From Bremerella sp. P1 (GTDB taxonomy: Bacteria > Planctomycetota > Planctomycetia > Pirellulales > Pirellulaceae), in NCBI RefSeq assembly GCF_028748185.1, contig NZ_CP118164.1, positions 3,435,814-3,499,813 of the forward strand: a stretch of DNA of 64,000 bases. The letters run 5' to 3'. The position numbers were made by a program, and so were the translations under genes. Below, piece after piece: positions 9,295 through 17,520 of this stretch. Position 1 is the first letter of the stretch. Each line of letters opens with the position of its first letter. The notes under the pieces are model-generated. The model saw nothing but the letters and a program-made list of their open reading frames with translations. It was not told the origin of the DNA and did not search any database.

Positions 9295-9328
9295 AGAACG
9301 GCCGCGATCAACATCGCGGTCGTTTTTG
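9295..9328 (+). terminator. Rho-independent terminator after the DUF1080 gene
   Basis: AACGGCCGCGAT, a short loop, ATCGCGGTCGTTTTT: a GC-rich stem with a T-run about 25 bases past the stop codon at 9271. Confidence 0.85.
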
Positions 9329-9442
9329 TTTCTTGAAGACGAAAGCAAGACATGCCACCTAAGGTAATCTCCGATTCACGAAGACAATGCCAAGCCGTCT
9401 CGCTAGAATCGGGTCGTATCTTTTCGCCCAGGAGGTTTGGCC

Positions 9443-9916
9443 ATGAAGTCCGCTCGTAAGTTGCTGCTGTTGGTACCGGTGATCGCGTTTGGATTGTTGA
9501 CGTTCACTTACGCCGCGCCCCCAGCGGTCGATTCACTCTCCAACTCGTACTATCTCTATACGGGGGCACTCGACATAAAAGATTCCGGAGTCGTGCCTGT
9601 TCCGTCTCGCTATCAGTGGAGCGTAGAAACCAGCTGGCGGGGCATTGATGCCGGTGGGAACGAACTCCCCGATACCCGCATCATGCTCAGGCTCTACGAC
9701 CCGGAGCATAACTTCACCGCATTGACGGCGCAGATGGATCTGGCAACCGCCACCAAGCTTCAGCAGGAACTCTCGGCAATCATCGAGAAGAAGCGGCAGA
9801 ACCCTGCGTTTCAGTACCGCCCGAAGCATTACGATGCGAAAGACATTCCCCGAATGGAATTCATTGGCGTCGATAAAGACGGTGTTGCCATTTTGAGAGA
9901 AGTTACCGACAAGTAG
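9443..9916 (+). CDS. Small exported protein of unknown function
   Basis: A 157-residue protein beginning with a clear signal peptide or anchor (MKSARKLLLLVPVIAFGLLT, cleavage likely after YAA). The mature part has no motif I recognise; it contains a mixed beta-rich stretch (QWSVETSWRGIDAG) and a Lys-rich helix (LSAIIEKKRQNP). The start is fixed by a perfect AGGAGG at 9430-9435, seven bases before ATG 9443; the frame also has a TTG two codons earlier. It converges with the GpgS-like gene. It is a genuine gene by its signal and ribosome-binding site, but its function is unknown. Confidence 0.75.
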   Translation: MKSARKLLLLVPVIAFGLLTFTYAAPPAVDSLSNSYYLYTGALDIKDSGVVPVPSRYQWSVETSWRGIDAGGNELPDTRIMLRLYDPEHNFTALTAQMDLATATKLQQELSAIIEKKRQNPAFQYRPKHYDAKDIPRMEFIGVDKDGVAILREVTDK

Positions 9917-9947
9917 TTGCCTGCCTGGCGAAATTCTGAGATGGCAA

Positions 9948-11168
9948 TTAAGTATATTCCGCCGAGTCCGCTTCGACCGAACGCCGTAGCGTGTGGGGGA
10001 AGTCGGGGATCGCGCTTCGCACACGCGTCCAGGTCGGCATCTCGTGGGCCATCACGGGGTTCTCGAAGAACTCTTGTCCGCACTGCGTGATCATGCGGGC
10101 AAAGCCTTCAACGCTATGCTCTTCGGTGTGACGATCAAAGTTCAGACCGTTGATCACGGCATCGGCATGGTACTGACGAATGGCGTCCTGGGCATCTCGC
10201 AGGTAGGCCGATTCCAGCGTATTGAACATCCCCATGCTAAACACAATCCCGCGGCTCGAGAGCGTTCGGTAAATGCTGTGCAGGATGTCCGCGGTCATCT
10301 TCATCAAACCGCGATTGGCATCTTCCAGAGAGATCGGCTGGTGCTTGTGTTCGTAGGGATGCCCCAGGTCGATCTGGCAAATTCGCTTAGGGGCCGTATT
10401 CCGGAAGACTTCCGCCAGCGTTCCCACTTCCAGACCCCAGTCGCTCGGGATGCGATTGGCACGAACCAGGGTCGAGGTCACGGCGAATTCGCCCGAAAGT
10501 GGATAGCGGAAGCTATTCAAGAAGACCAGGAAGTCATCGTTGCCCAGCACGCGAATCAGCGAACGCAACAGCGGCGTTACCAACAAACGCACCACGCGGC
10601 CGTGCATGCGGTCGGTGACGCGGGCATAGTAGGCTTTGCAAAAGTCGAAGTCGAAGCCTGGGTGAGCCATCGGCAAGCAGAGCCGCATCAGCATGTCGCG
10701 GTGGTAGTTGACGATATCGCAGTCATGCAGGGCCATCGCTTTGATGTCGGGATCGGCCAGAAGATAGCCAAACGCCGTCCAGACGGCCCTGCCCTTGCCT
10801 GGGACTGAGACGTTGAACCCGGCGTCGGTCAGTTGCTGAAACGCGGCCTGGCCTCGTGGACCATCGTTCCAAAGCACGCGGCACATGTTGCCGAGCTTGG
10901 AAGTAAGCGCGCGACATTCGCGATAATCCTCGACATCCGGTGCCCGGTTGAGCACCACGACGACCGTCTTGAGGAACTTCGTCCCTTCGAGTTCATCCAT
11001 GATGGCAGAGAACGCAGGTGCCCGCATATCGCTGGCAGTAACTGGCAGGATAAGCCCCATCGGGTATTCGGTGGTGGCGTCTTCGAGCGTACGTTCCAGC
11101 TGTTCGGAACCGAGCGTTCCGAAGTCATGCAGTGTCGAGATAGGGCCTTGTTGGATAAAGTCGGACAA
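9948..11168 (-). CDS. gpgS: Glucosyl-3-phosphoglycerate synthase-like glycosyltransferase (GT81)
   Basis: A 406-residue retaining GT-A glycosyltransferase resembling GpgS, which joins glucose from a nucleotide sugar to 3-phosphoglycerate. Visible landmarks are GKGRAVWTAF (124-133), the metal-binding DCD (149-151) in LHDCDIVN, the stretch RPLL-like VRLLVTPLLRSL, the acceptor-loop YPLSGEFAVT, DWGLEVGTLAEVF and the late metal ligand in DLGHPYEHKHQ. The start is a TTG at 11168, supported by AAGGAG eight bases upstream; no ATG fits. It is the last gene of a five-gene minus-strand operon and follows the phosphorylase gene by 66 bases. The product would feed glucosylglycerate synthesis. Donor specificity (GDP- or UDP-glucose) is not readable. 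Confidence 0.8.
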   Translation of the reverse strand: MSDFIQQGPISTLHDFGTLGSEQLERTLEDATTEYPMGLILPVTASDMRAPAFSAIMDELEGTKFLKTVVVVLNRAPDVEDYRECRALTSKLGNMCRVLWNDGPRGQAAFQQLTDAGFNVSVPGKGRAVWTAFGYLLADPDIKAMALHDCDIVNYHRDMLMRLCLPMAHPGFDFDFCKAYYARVTDRMHGRVVRLLVTPLLRSLIRVLGNDDFLVFLNSFRYPLSGEFAVTSTLVRANRIPSDWGLEVGTLAEVFRNTAPKRICQIDLGHPYEHKHQPISLEDANRGLMKMTADILHSIYRTLSSRGIVFSMGMFNTLESAYLRDAQDAIRQYHADAVINGLNFDRHTEEHSVEGFARMITQCGQEFFENPVMAHEMPTWTRVRSAIPDFPHTLRRSVEADSAEYT

Positions 11169-11234
11169 GTCTGTGTCTCCTTGCCGGGGGCGATTGCTGG
11201 GGAGAGGGATCGCGGTGAACTCGATGCAAGATCG

Positions 11235-12965
11235 CTAGTCTTCCGGCTCGGTGAGCCAAACGATTTGATACGGATCGAGTGTGATGCCGTGCGACTCGAC
11301 CACGTACTCGTCGCTGATCAAGTCGAATGTTAGCGGCTGTAATTTGGGGTCGCTCAGGGGAAGCCCCTGGAGTTTATCGGTGAGATTCGCCAGAACGAGA
11401 ATCGTCTGATCGTGATCAGGCGAAGTCCGTTTGAATCCGAAGATGGCGGGATGGCCGGTGTGGAACACTTCGCTCGGTCCATCGGGATGAAAGGCCGACT
11501 GTTCAATCCGTTTGGCAATCAGATTCTGATAGCCATGGAAGATGCGATTCTGCAGCGTTTCGTGTGAGCTGATCTGGTTTTCTAGTTCCAGTCGCTCGAA
11601 CTTGCGACGATTGATCCGCCGTGGAATCCCACTTTCTTCCACGCCGGAAACGTGGTTCTGCGTACCAACCAGGCTATGGAAGTAGATGCCGGGGATTCCC
11701 TTCATGGCCAACATGATGGCCTGCGTCGCAAGGAACCGCACGGCGTGATGCTCGGGGCCGAAGCCTTCCGGCTCGCCGAGGGCATCGACATAGGTGATGT
11801 TCAATTCGTAGGGCTTCTGCGAACCATCGGCCATGGTCCGCATGCCGACCAGCCCGCCTCGTTCACGCGTGGCATGCACCAGCTTGTCGAGACGTTCCTG
11901 CGAAACGAGCCCTTCCAGAGGCCGCACGCCAATCCCATCATGCGATGCGGTGAAGTTGAAGTAGGTGGTGCCCGCCGGGATGTCGTACAGCGTGTCCATC
12001 CACTGGTTGAGTGTCGTGGCATCTTCGTTGAGGTACGCATCGAACAGCAGCGGTGGCAGGCTGAACTGGTAGACCATGTGAGCTTCGTCCGCCAGGCCGA
12101 AGTAGCTGATGTTCTCGGCGTGCGGTACGTTGGTTTCGGTCAGCAGTAGCACGTGCGGGGCGACAATCTCGGTAACCGTACGCCACAGCTTGACAGCCTC
12201 GTGGGTCTCGTCCAGGTGCAAGCAACTCGTGCCGATCGTCTTCCACAGAAATGCGATTGCATCCAAGCGGATGACGCGGGCCCCATTCTGCACGTAAAAC
12301 AGCAGCACGTCGGTCATCGCCAACAGGACTTCCGGGCTGCCGTAGTTCAGGTCGACCTGATCGGCGCTGAAGGTAGTCCAGACATGCTTTTCGCCAGTCG
12401 AGGATTCATAAGGAGAAAGCAGCGGCAACGCGCGCGGCCGGACGACCTGACTCAGGTCGGTACTCGGGTCGACGTCGATGAAGTACTCGTCGTAAGGCTT
12501 CTCGCCTTGCAGGTACTTCTGGAACCACTCACTCTTCTGCGAGCAGTGATTGGCGACCATGTCGAAGGCCAGGTTGAACTCTTCGGCCAGCGAATGCAGG
12601 TCGTCCCACGTTCCGGAGTTGGGATCGACCTGGTAGTAGTCGACCACCGAGAAACCGTCGTCGGAGGTATACGGGAAGAAGGGAAGCAGGTGAACCGTGT
12701 TGAGCAGGTTCTGGTAGCCGTGGTGAACCAGAAAGTCCTTCAAGATGCCCAGGGGCGACTTCTCGGGGCCATAAACCTGGTCGGCATAAGTGATCAGGAC
12801 GACGTCAGTTTCGTCCCAGCCGGTTCGTTTAGGTTCAGGGATCTTAGAGGTATACGACTCGAGCAAGGCAACCAAACGCGGCAGAACATCGGTGGCAACA
12901 GATTCGCCATACATGCGGGTGAGGTGCTGCTGGAGCGTATCGTGTTGTTGTGTCGTGCCGATCAT
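11235..12965 (-). CDS. GH13_18 phosphorylase, glucosylglycerate or sucrose phosphorylase type
   Basis: A 576-residue GH13 subfamily 18 enzyme, which splits a glucoside with phosphate to give glucose 1-phosphate, or runs in reverse. The catalytic triad can be placed: nucleophile Asp235 in RLDAIAF, acid/base Glu277 in LLTETNVPH, and the transition-state Asp343 in TASHDGIG. The segment VVRPRALPLLSPYESSTGEK, leading into VWTTFSADQVDLNYG, resembles the glucosylglycerate phosphorylase branch rather than classical sucrose phosphorylases, and the neighbouring GpgS-like gene supports that substrate. GGGAGG precedes ATG 12965. Substrate assignment is inferred; sucrose, sucrose 6-phosphate and glucosylglycerol remain possible. 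Confidence 0.85.
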   Translation of the reverse strand: MIGTTQQHDTLQQHLTRMYGESVATDVLPRLVALLESYTSKIPEPKRTGWDETDVVLITYADQVYGPEKSPLGILKDFLVHHGYQNLLNTVHLLPFFPYTSDDGFSVVDYYQVDPNSGTWDDLHSLAEEFNLAFDMVANHCSQKSEWFQKYLQGEKPYDEYFIDVDPSTDLSQVVRPRALPLLSPYESSTGEKHVWTTFSADQVDLNYGSPEVLLAMTDVLLFYVQNGARVIRLDAIAFLWKTIGTSCLHLDETHEAVKLWRTVTEIVAPHVLLLTETNVPHAENISYFGLADEAHMVYQFSLPPLLFDAYLNEDATTLNQWMDTLYDIPAGTTYFNFTASHDGIGVRPLEGLVSQERLDKLVHATRERGGLVGMRTMADGSQKPYELNITYVDALGEPEGFGPEHHAVRFLATQAIMLAMKGIPGIYFHSLVGTQNHVSGVEESGIPRRINRRKFERLELENQISSHETLQNRIFHGYQNLIAKRIEQSAFHPDGPSEVFHTGHPAIFGFKRTSPDHDQTILVLANLTDKLQGLPLSDPKLQPLTFDLISDEYVVESHGITLDPYQIVWLTEPED

Positions 12966-13015
12966 TGAACCTCCCTATCCGACTGTCGCGCCTCGGGCTG
13001 CGAGCGCGACACGTC

Positions 13016-14296
13016 TTATAAATCATCCATACCCGTGAAATTGGTCACCAGGGCTCGCAGTTTTCGCTTGAGTACGGAATAGCTGAAAAAGCGTTTGCCG
13101 AGCTCAAAGTTGTGCTCGACCACTTCTTGACGATAAGCTTCGTCTTCCATCAGGTTACGGACCTGAGTGACGACGTCCTTGGTCAGATACCCATCCATCG
13201 TCACGACCTTGAAGCCTTTGGGTTCAATGTCGGTGACGAAGATCGAGTAGCGATTCACCAGGACTGGCTTCTTGAAGTAGAACGCTTCGATCAATGCATT
13301 TCCAAACCCTTCGTACAGGCTTGGGTAACTGATAAAGTCGGCAGCTGCGTAGCAATCGCCGAGGGTGTAAATCTTGCGACCTTCGCGGTCGGTGCCTCGC
13401 TCTTCCCCCACGCGATCGGCAACAAAACGAAGGTCGACGTTTTGTCGTTCGGCCATCTCGCGCAGGGCATGCATATACTCATCCCCTTCGTCGCCAGACT
13501 CGTGCGTGATCACCAGCTTGTACTTAGGGTTGTTGAGCGAATTGACCAGGGAAATCGCATGCTCAATCCCCTTACGCGGCACCACGCGAGTTGGCTGCAA
13601 GATGACGATATCATCGTCCGTAAGGCCAATGTCTTCCTTGAAGCTCAGCGGGTAGTCGTCGTTGATCGGTGGGTCCTCGAAATCGAGAACGTTCGGAACC
13701 AGGATCGACGATTGCCCCTTACGGTGCGACAGGTCGGCCTGACCTGGCAAGTTGATCGTAACGTGCTGAATCGACGGCAGCGTTGGCGGGAAGGCCATGC
13801 TGAGGATGTCGTTGATGCCGTTGACCGAGAAGCGATCGCGTTCCCAGTAGAAGTCGTGATGGTGGGCGATCGTGGGGAATCCCGTTTCGGCGATGAACAT
13901 GGTGATGGCCACGCCCAGAGGAACGTTCATCGGAATGCAGAGCGCATTTTGCACGATCATCACCTCGATGTTGAAGCGACGAGTGAATTCGTACAGCGTG
14001 TGTTTAAGATACTCGGCAAGCGCGAATATCCGCCGCGTAACTTCCGGGTCACGAGTCGTCGTCCCGAAGATACGCCGGTTAATCCATTGTATGTCTGGAT
14101 GACCAAAATAGGCATGGGGAACCAAACTGGTAATGTCGGGATCGGTATCCATCTTCCCGCCGTACCAGTAGCTGACGTGCTTATAGTCCCAGAGGACCTT
14201 GGCCCACTTGGCCGCCTCTAACGAAACGCCGTCGGTCCCGGCGAAACGTGTTCCTACGAAACCAATGTTGTGCCCTGCGGTATCAGTTACGTTCAT
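13016..14296 (-). CDS. GT4-family glycosyltransferase in the solute operon
   Basis: A 426-residue GT-B glycosyltransferase. The N-terminal half begins [19 protein letters not shown], and the C-terminal half has the GT4 donor-site pattern [16 protein letters not shown] (about 235-250) and [19 protein letters not shown] with the E-x7-E motif (about 343-361). It starts six bases after the HAD gene stops and lies 50 bases before the phosphorylase gene, so it is surely co-transcribed. In this context it could add a second sugar to glucosylglycerate, for example mannose to make mannosylglucosylglycerate, a solute I recall being reported from Rhodopirellula. The acceptor and donor are inferences. 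Confidence 0.85.
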   Translation of the reverse strand: MNVTDTAGHNIGFVGTRFAGTDGVSLEAAKWAKVLWDYKHVSYWYGGKMDTDPDITSLVPHAYFGHPDIQWINRRIFGTTTRDPEVTRRIFALAEYLKHTLYEFTRRFNIEVMIVQNALCIPMNVPLGVAITMFIAETGFPTIAHHHDFYWERDRFSVNGINDILSMAFPPTLPSIQHVTINLPGQADLSHRKGQSSILVPNVLDFEDPPINDDYPLSFKEDIGLTDDDIVILQPTRVVPRKGIEHAISLVNSLNNPKYKLVITHESGDEGDEYMHALREMAERQNVDLRFVADRVGEERGTDREGRKIYTLGDCYAAADFISYPSLYEGFGNALIEAFYFKKPVLVNRYSIFVTDIEPKGFKVVTMDGYLTKDVVTQVRNLMEDEAYRQEVVEHNFELGKRFFSYSVLKRKLRALVTNFTGMDDL

Positions 14297-14302
14297 GCTG
14301 GA

Positions 14303-15184
14303 TTATCTCGGAAGGCAAGCCAAAATGTCGGAAAGTCTAGTGAGTGTCACGTCAGGGTGTATTGGCAACATTCGAGCATCGTCCTTCCGTAGTCGGAGAC
14401 TACGACGGTCACCTGCAAAGAGAGCAGTTTTCATGCCAATTTGCGATGCGGGCTGAATATCGTTCAGCATGTCATTGCCAACATATAAAATATGACACGC
14501 GTCGATTTCCTGGTCGGCTAAACTTTTCGCAGCGGCCTCATAAAGCTCTGTCCCAGGCTTGGCAACACGATGCTCGTACGAGAAAAAACAGTTCTCCGGC
14601 CGGAAACCATTTTCCTCAAGTGGCGATTCGAGGAACGTTTCCACTATTTTCGGCGTAAAGTACTGGGCATTGCTGATGATGCCGAGCGTGTATTCTCGCT
14701 CGTTTAGCCAGGCGAGCACCTCCCGCAAGTCGGGCATCGGCCACACCGGATTGACCCTCGTTTCGAACTCCAGAGCGAACAATTTCATATCGAAATCACA
14801 CGGCAGTTCGACCTGCCCACGACGCATCGGACCGTCAAAAACTTTTTCCCAAATTTCTTCGATCACCACCTCCGGATAAGAAGTGCCTCTTTTAGTGGCA
14901 ATTTTGTGATCATCCTTAATCACGTCGTAAAATTGGGCAATCATCTCATCCGCAGGCACTTCGCACTGCACGCCACTGGCCACCCAGGCCGCTTCCAGGG
15001 CATCTCCCTTGGTCATTTCCATGGCGGTGCCGACATCGCCGCTGCCGCTCACCAGAAGCGTTCCGTAGATATCAAACAATACCGCGCGGATCCCTGGCAA
15101 TTCTTTCAGGTCTGCCTGCTGATCTGTGGGGATGGGTTCGAGTGGCTGACTGTTGTGCTTCAAGATTTCCGAAAAAGAGTTCAT
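14303..15184 (-). CDS. HAD-superfamily hydrolase with DxY in place of DxD
   Basis: A 293-residue HAD-superfamily protein. Motif I is FDIYGTLL with the nucleophile Asp38; the position two residues later, usually Asp in phosphatases, is Tyr40. Motif II is IISNAQ (about 195-200), motif III the Lys of AKPGTELYE, and motif IV GNDMLNDIQPA. A helical cap lies between motifs I and II. The gene overlaps the upstream GT4 gene by four bases (ATGA) and is followed six bases later by the next GT4. By context it should remove phosphate from a sugar-phosphoglycerate intermediate, but the Tyr substitution resembles the DxYGT signature of haloacid dehalogenases, so phosphatase activity is not assured. Confidence 0.8.
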   Translation of the reverse strand: MNSFSEILKHNSQPLEPIPTDQQADLKELPGIRAVLFDIYGTLLVSGSGDVGTAMEMTKGDALEAAWVASGVQCEVPADEMIAQFYDVIKDDHKIATKRGTSYPEVVIEEIWEKVFDGPMRRGQVELPCDFDMKLFALEFETRVNPVWPMPDLREVLAWLNEREYTLGIISNAQYFTPKIVETFLESPLEENGFRPENCFFSYEHRVAKPGTELYEAAAKSLADQEIDACHILYVGNDMLNDIQPASQIGMKTALFAGDRRSLRLRKDDARMLPIHPDVTLTRLSDILACLPR

Positions 15185-16752
15185 GCGTCTTCCAGGCGAA
15201 CAGGATGAAAGCGGGACAGTTCGACAAATTGTCGCAAGATACGATTGGCTCCGTTGAACGACGAAACGGGCCCCGGTTGCAGTTTGGCCAACCGCTCGTA
15301 TCGTTCGCGAAGTCGCTCTCCGGTTCCCTTCAAGCCGAACCGAGTCAGGACAATTTGTGAATTGATTTGAATGGTGGAATCGAAGTTGGCATCGTCCTGC
15401 GTGAGGGGACGCATCACCTGGGCGTTCTCTTCGACAATCGCTTCGGCAAGCTCTTGGTTTCCGGCAACGGCTTGCACGACTTCTCGCTGGGCCTCAACCG
15501 TTAAAAGCGCGAAGTCGATCCACTCGTCGCTTAGCCGCTCGTCGAGTTGTTTCTCCAGGTCTTCGGCTTCCAATTCGTCATGACCAAAGTCGCGTTGCAC
15601 CTGCGTGAATAACTCGGTCATTCGCTCGCGATACGCTTGTTCCGAAAAGACTTCGCGTCCGGTGATCGGGCAGCGCTTCGGAATGTAGAGACACGCCGCC
15701 AGGCTATCTAGCCGCAGTCCGGCTTCTTTGAAGTCGGCCGAGATCTCCGGCAGGTCGCGCCCGATCAGCAGCTTGCCGGCGACCCACGCTTCGAGAAACA
15801 CGAGCCCAAATCCTTCGGCCACACTCGTATTGATGATCGCATCGGCCGCGGCCAAGTTCTCGTGAAAGGAAAGACCCGCATCGCCACCGACATCGAACTT
15901 GCACGGAAGCCCCAGCTCGGCGGCCAGCGCTTCCCATGCCTGGTACGGCTTCAGTTCGACGGGATTAACCGGGGCCAGCGTGATTGCAAAGCTGGCCGGC
16001 TTGAGGGCCAGCGCCGACCACAGGACCAGTTCGCCCACGTTCTTCCGACGAATGCCCCGCACGGGATACAAGATATACGGCTCGCTGGGGCCGACGCCTA
16101 ACTTCTCCTTTAGCGTGTGTCGTGCATCGGCTCGATGGGGCAGCGCCGGAAACGGCTGCACCGGGTTGGGAAGCCAGGCCAGCTTTTCGCTCGCGAAACC
16201 AGCCTTCTCGAGAATCCCCCGGTCGCGCGAGTTGAGGACCGCGTAGTCGACGTGGGGGGCCTGAAAGTAAACTTCGGCCATGCCTGTTCCCCGTTCGCCA
16301 TAGTATTCGACCTGGCGGCGATAGTTGTCGGGGCGAAAGTCTTCCGCGAAGTCGTGCAGCTGAAGCAGCATCCGAAAGCCCGCTTCGGCCAGGCGAGCCA
16401 GGGCATTGGGCCAGGCGACATTCTTGCCCAGCGTGTGATTGTGGACATGTAGCAGCGTCTCTTCCGGAGCGAGTCCCAACTGCTCGAGCATCTCGGACGT
16501 TGCCCGGTAGGGGGCTTCTTCGCCCACGGCGGTGACCGTGTCGTAGTCGATGCTGGGGATCACGGCCAGTTCGATCCCTTCCAAAGCAGGCTCCGGTTGA
16601 TCGGGCCAACCCGTGGCCCGGCCACCGTAAAGGATCACGATTCGATCGAAAATCTCCTTCGCCCCGGCTTCGTGCAGTGAACGTAGGTGATTTAAGATCA
16701 CCTGCGTCACGCCGCCGCGATTCAGGTGATGATGCACGATTACCAGGTTCAT
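15181..16752 (-). CDS. GT4-family glycosyltransferase with C-terminal extension
   Basis: A 523-residue protein, first gene of the five-gene operon. The N-terminus VIVHHHLNRGGVTQVILN is a typical GT-B donor-loop start; YILYPVRGIRRKNVGELVLW (about 245-264) and INTSVAEGFGLVFLEAW (about 320-336) are the GT4 donor-site motifs. Residues after about 390 are Glu-rich and helical and go beyond the usual domain. The frame extends 16 codons further upstream, but ATG 16752 has AAAGGA eight bases before it and begins the domain directly. Translational coupling to the HAD gene is indicated by the ATGA overlap. Sugar specificity is unknown. Confidence 0.82.
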   Translation of the reverse strand: MNLVIVHHHLNRGGVTQVILNHLRSLHEAGAKEIFDRIVILYGGRATGWPDQPEPALEGIELAVIPSIDYDTVTAVGEEAPYRATSEMLEQLGLAPEETLLHVHNHTLGKNVAWPNALARLAEAGFRMLLQLHDFAEDFRPDNYRRQVEYYGERGTGMAEVYFQAPHVDYAVLNSRDRGILEKAGFASEKLAWLPNPVQPFPALPHRADARHTLKEKLGVGPSEPYILYPVRGIRRKNVGELVLWSALALKPASFAITLAPVNPVELKPYQAWEALAAELGLPCKFDVGGDAGLSFHENLAAADAIINTSVAEGFGLVFLEAWVAGKLLIGRDLPEISADFKEAGLRLDSLAACLYIPKRCPITGREVFSEQAYRERMTELFTQVQRDFGHDELEAEDLEKQLDERLSDEWIDFALLTVEAQREVVQAVAGNQELAEAIVEENAQVMRPLTQDDANFDSTIQINSQIVLTRFGLKGTGERLRERYERLAKLQPGPVSSFNGANRILRQFVELSRFHPVRLEDA

Positions 16753-16892
16753 CGAGATCCTTTCAAGTTTCCTGCTTGCCCACAAAACGCAAGAGCGCAT
16801 TCTCCCCCGCCCTGTCGACTGTTAAGCTAGACGTGGAAGCAAGGAGAATCAAGTCGACCCCCCTGCCCTCCCTATTCAGGAATCTTATCTTC

Positions 16893-17465
16893 ATGAGCGA
16901 TGACGTCGAAAGTTTGTTGGCTTCCCTTTCCGAAGGCAATCGGGACGCAGCTGACAAGCTGTTACCGGTCCTTTATCAGGAACTGAAGGGGATTGCCAAT
17001 CAGCACATGCGTAACGAGCGGGCCGATCATACGCTGCAGGCAACGGCCCTGGTGCATGAAGCATTCCTGAAGCTTGTCGATCAAAACCGAGTCGAGTGGA
17101 AAGGCAAAGCCCACTTCTGCGCGGTCGCTTCGAATATCATGCGGCGGATCCTGGTCGATCATGCCCGGACGAAGAACGCCGCCAAACGTGGGAAAGGCGC
17201 TCAGCGGATCACGCTGGAAGAAGGACTCGTCGCCGGCGATCCCCAAAACAACGTCGACCTGGTCGAGCTCGACGAGCTATTGACCGAACTGGCCGAACTC
17301 AATCCGCGGCACGCCAAGATCATCGAAATGCGCTACTTCGCCGGGATGACTGTGGAAGAGACCGCCGCGGCGCTCGATGTTTCGGTATCGACGGTGAAGG
17401 GAGATTGGCGCATGGCCAAAGCATGGCTCACTGCCAGACTGGAAGATAACTCCTCAGCCACTTAG
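16893..17465 (+). CDS. ECF-family RNA polymerase sigma factor
   Basis: A 190-residue sigma factor of the planctomycete/acidobacterial ECF group (PF07638 type). Region 2 covers about 15-95 with the conserved HTLQATALVHEAFLKL and FCAVASNIMRRILVDHAR; region 4 is at about 125-185 with RHAKIIEMRYFAGMTVEETA and the DNA-reading helix VSVSTVKGDWRMAKAWL. The frame runs upstream into the divergent GT4 gene, but ATG 16893 is where family members start. No anti-sigma factor follows; instead a Hanks kinase gene starts 55 bases downstream, the usual partner of this group. It diverges from the solute operon with 140 bases between. Confidence 0.93.
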   Translation: MSDDVESLLASLSEGNRDAADKLLPVLYQELKGIANQHMRNERADHTLQATALVHEAFLKLVDQNRVEWKGKAHFCAVASNIMRRILVDHARTKNAAKRGKGAQRITLEEGLVAGDPQNNVDLVELDELLTELAELNPRHAKIIEMRYFAGMTVEETAAALDVSVSTVKGDWRMAKAWLTARLEDNSSAT

Positions 17466-17520
17466 CCTGATAGGATTTGCCACTGAGGACACACGGGCCT
17501 AAAGTATCAGTCGATCGAAC

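Noticed and set aside
13112-14221. 369-codon plus-strand frame
   Set aside because: Antisense to the GT4 gene; no motif.
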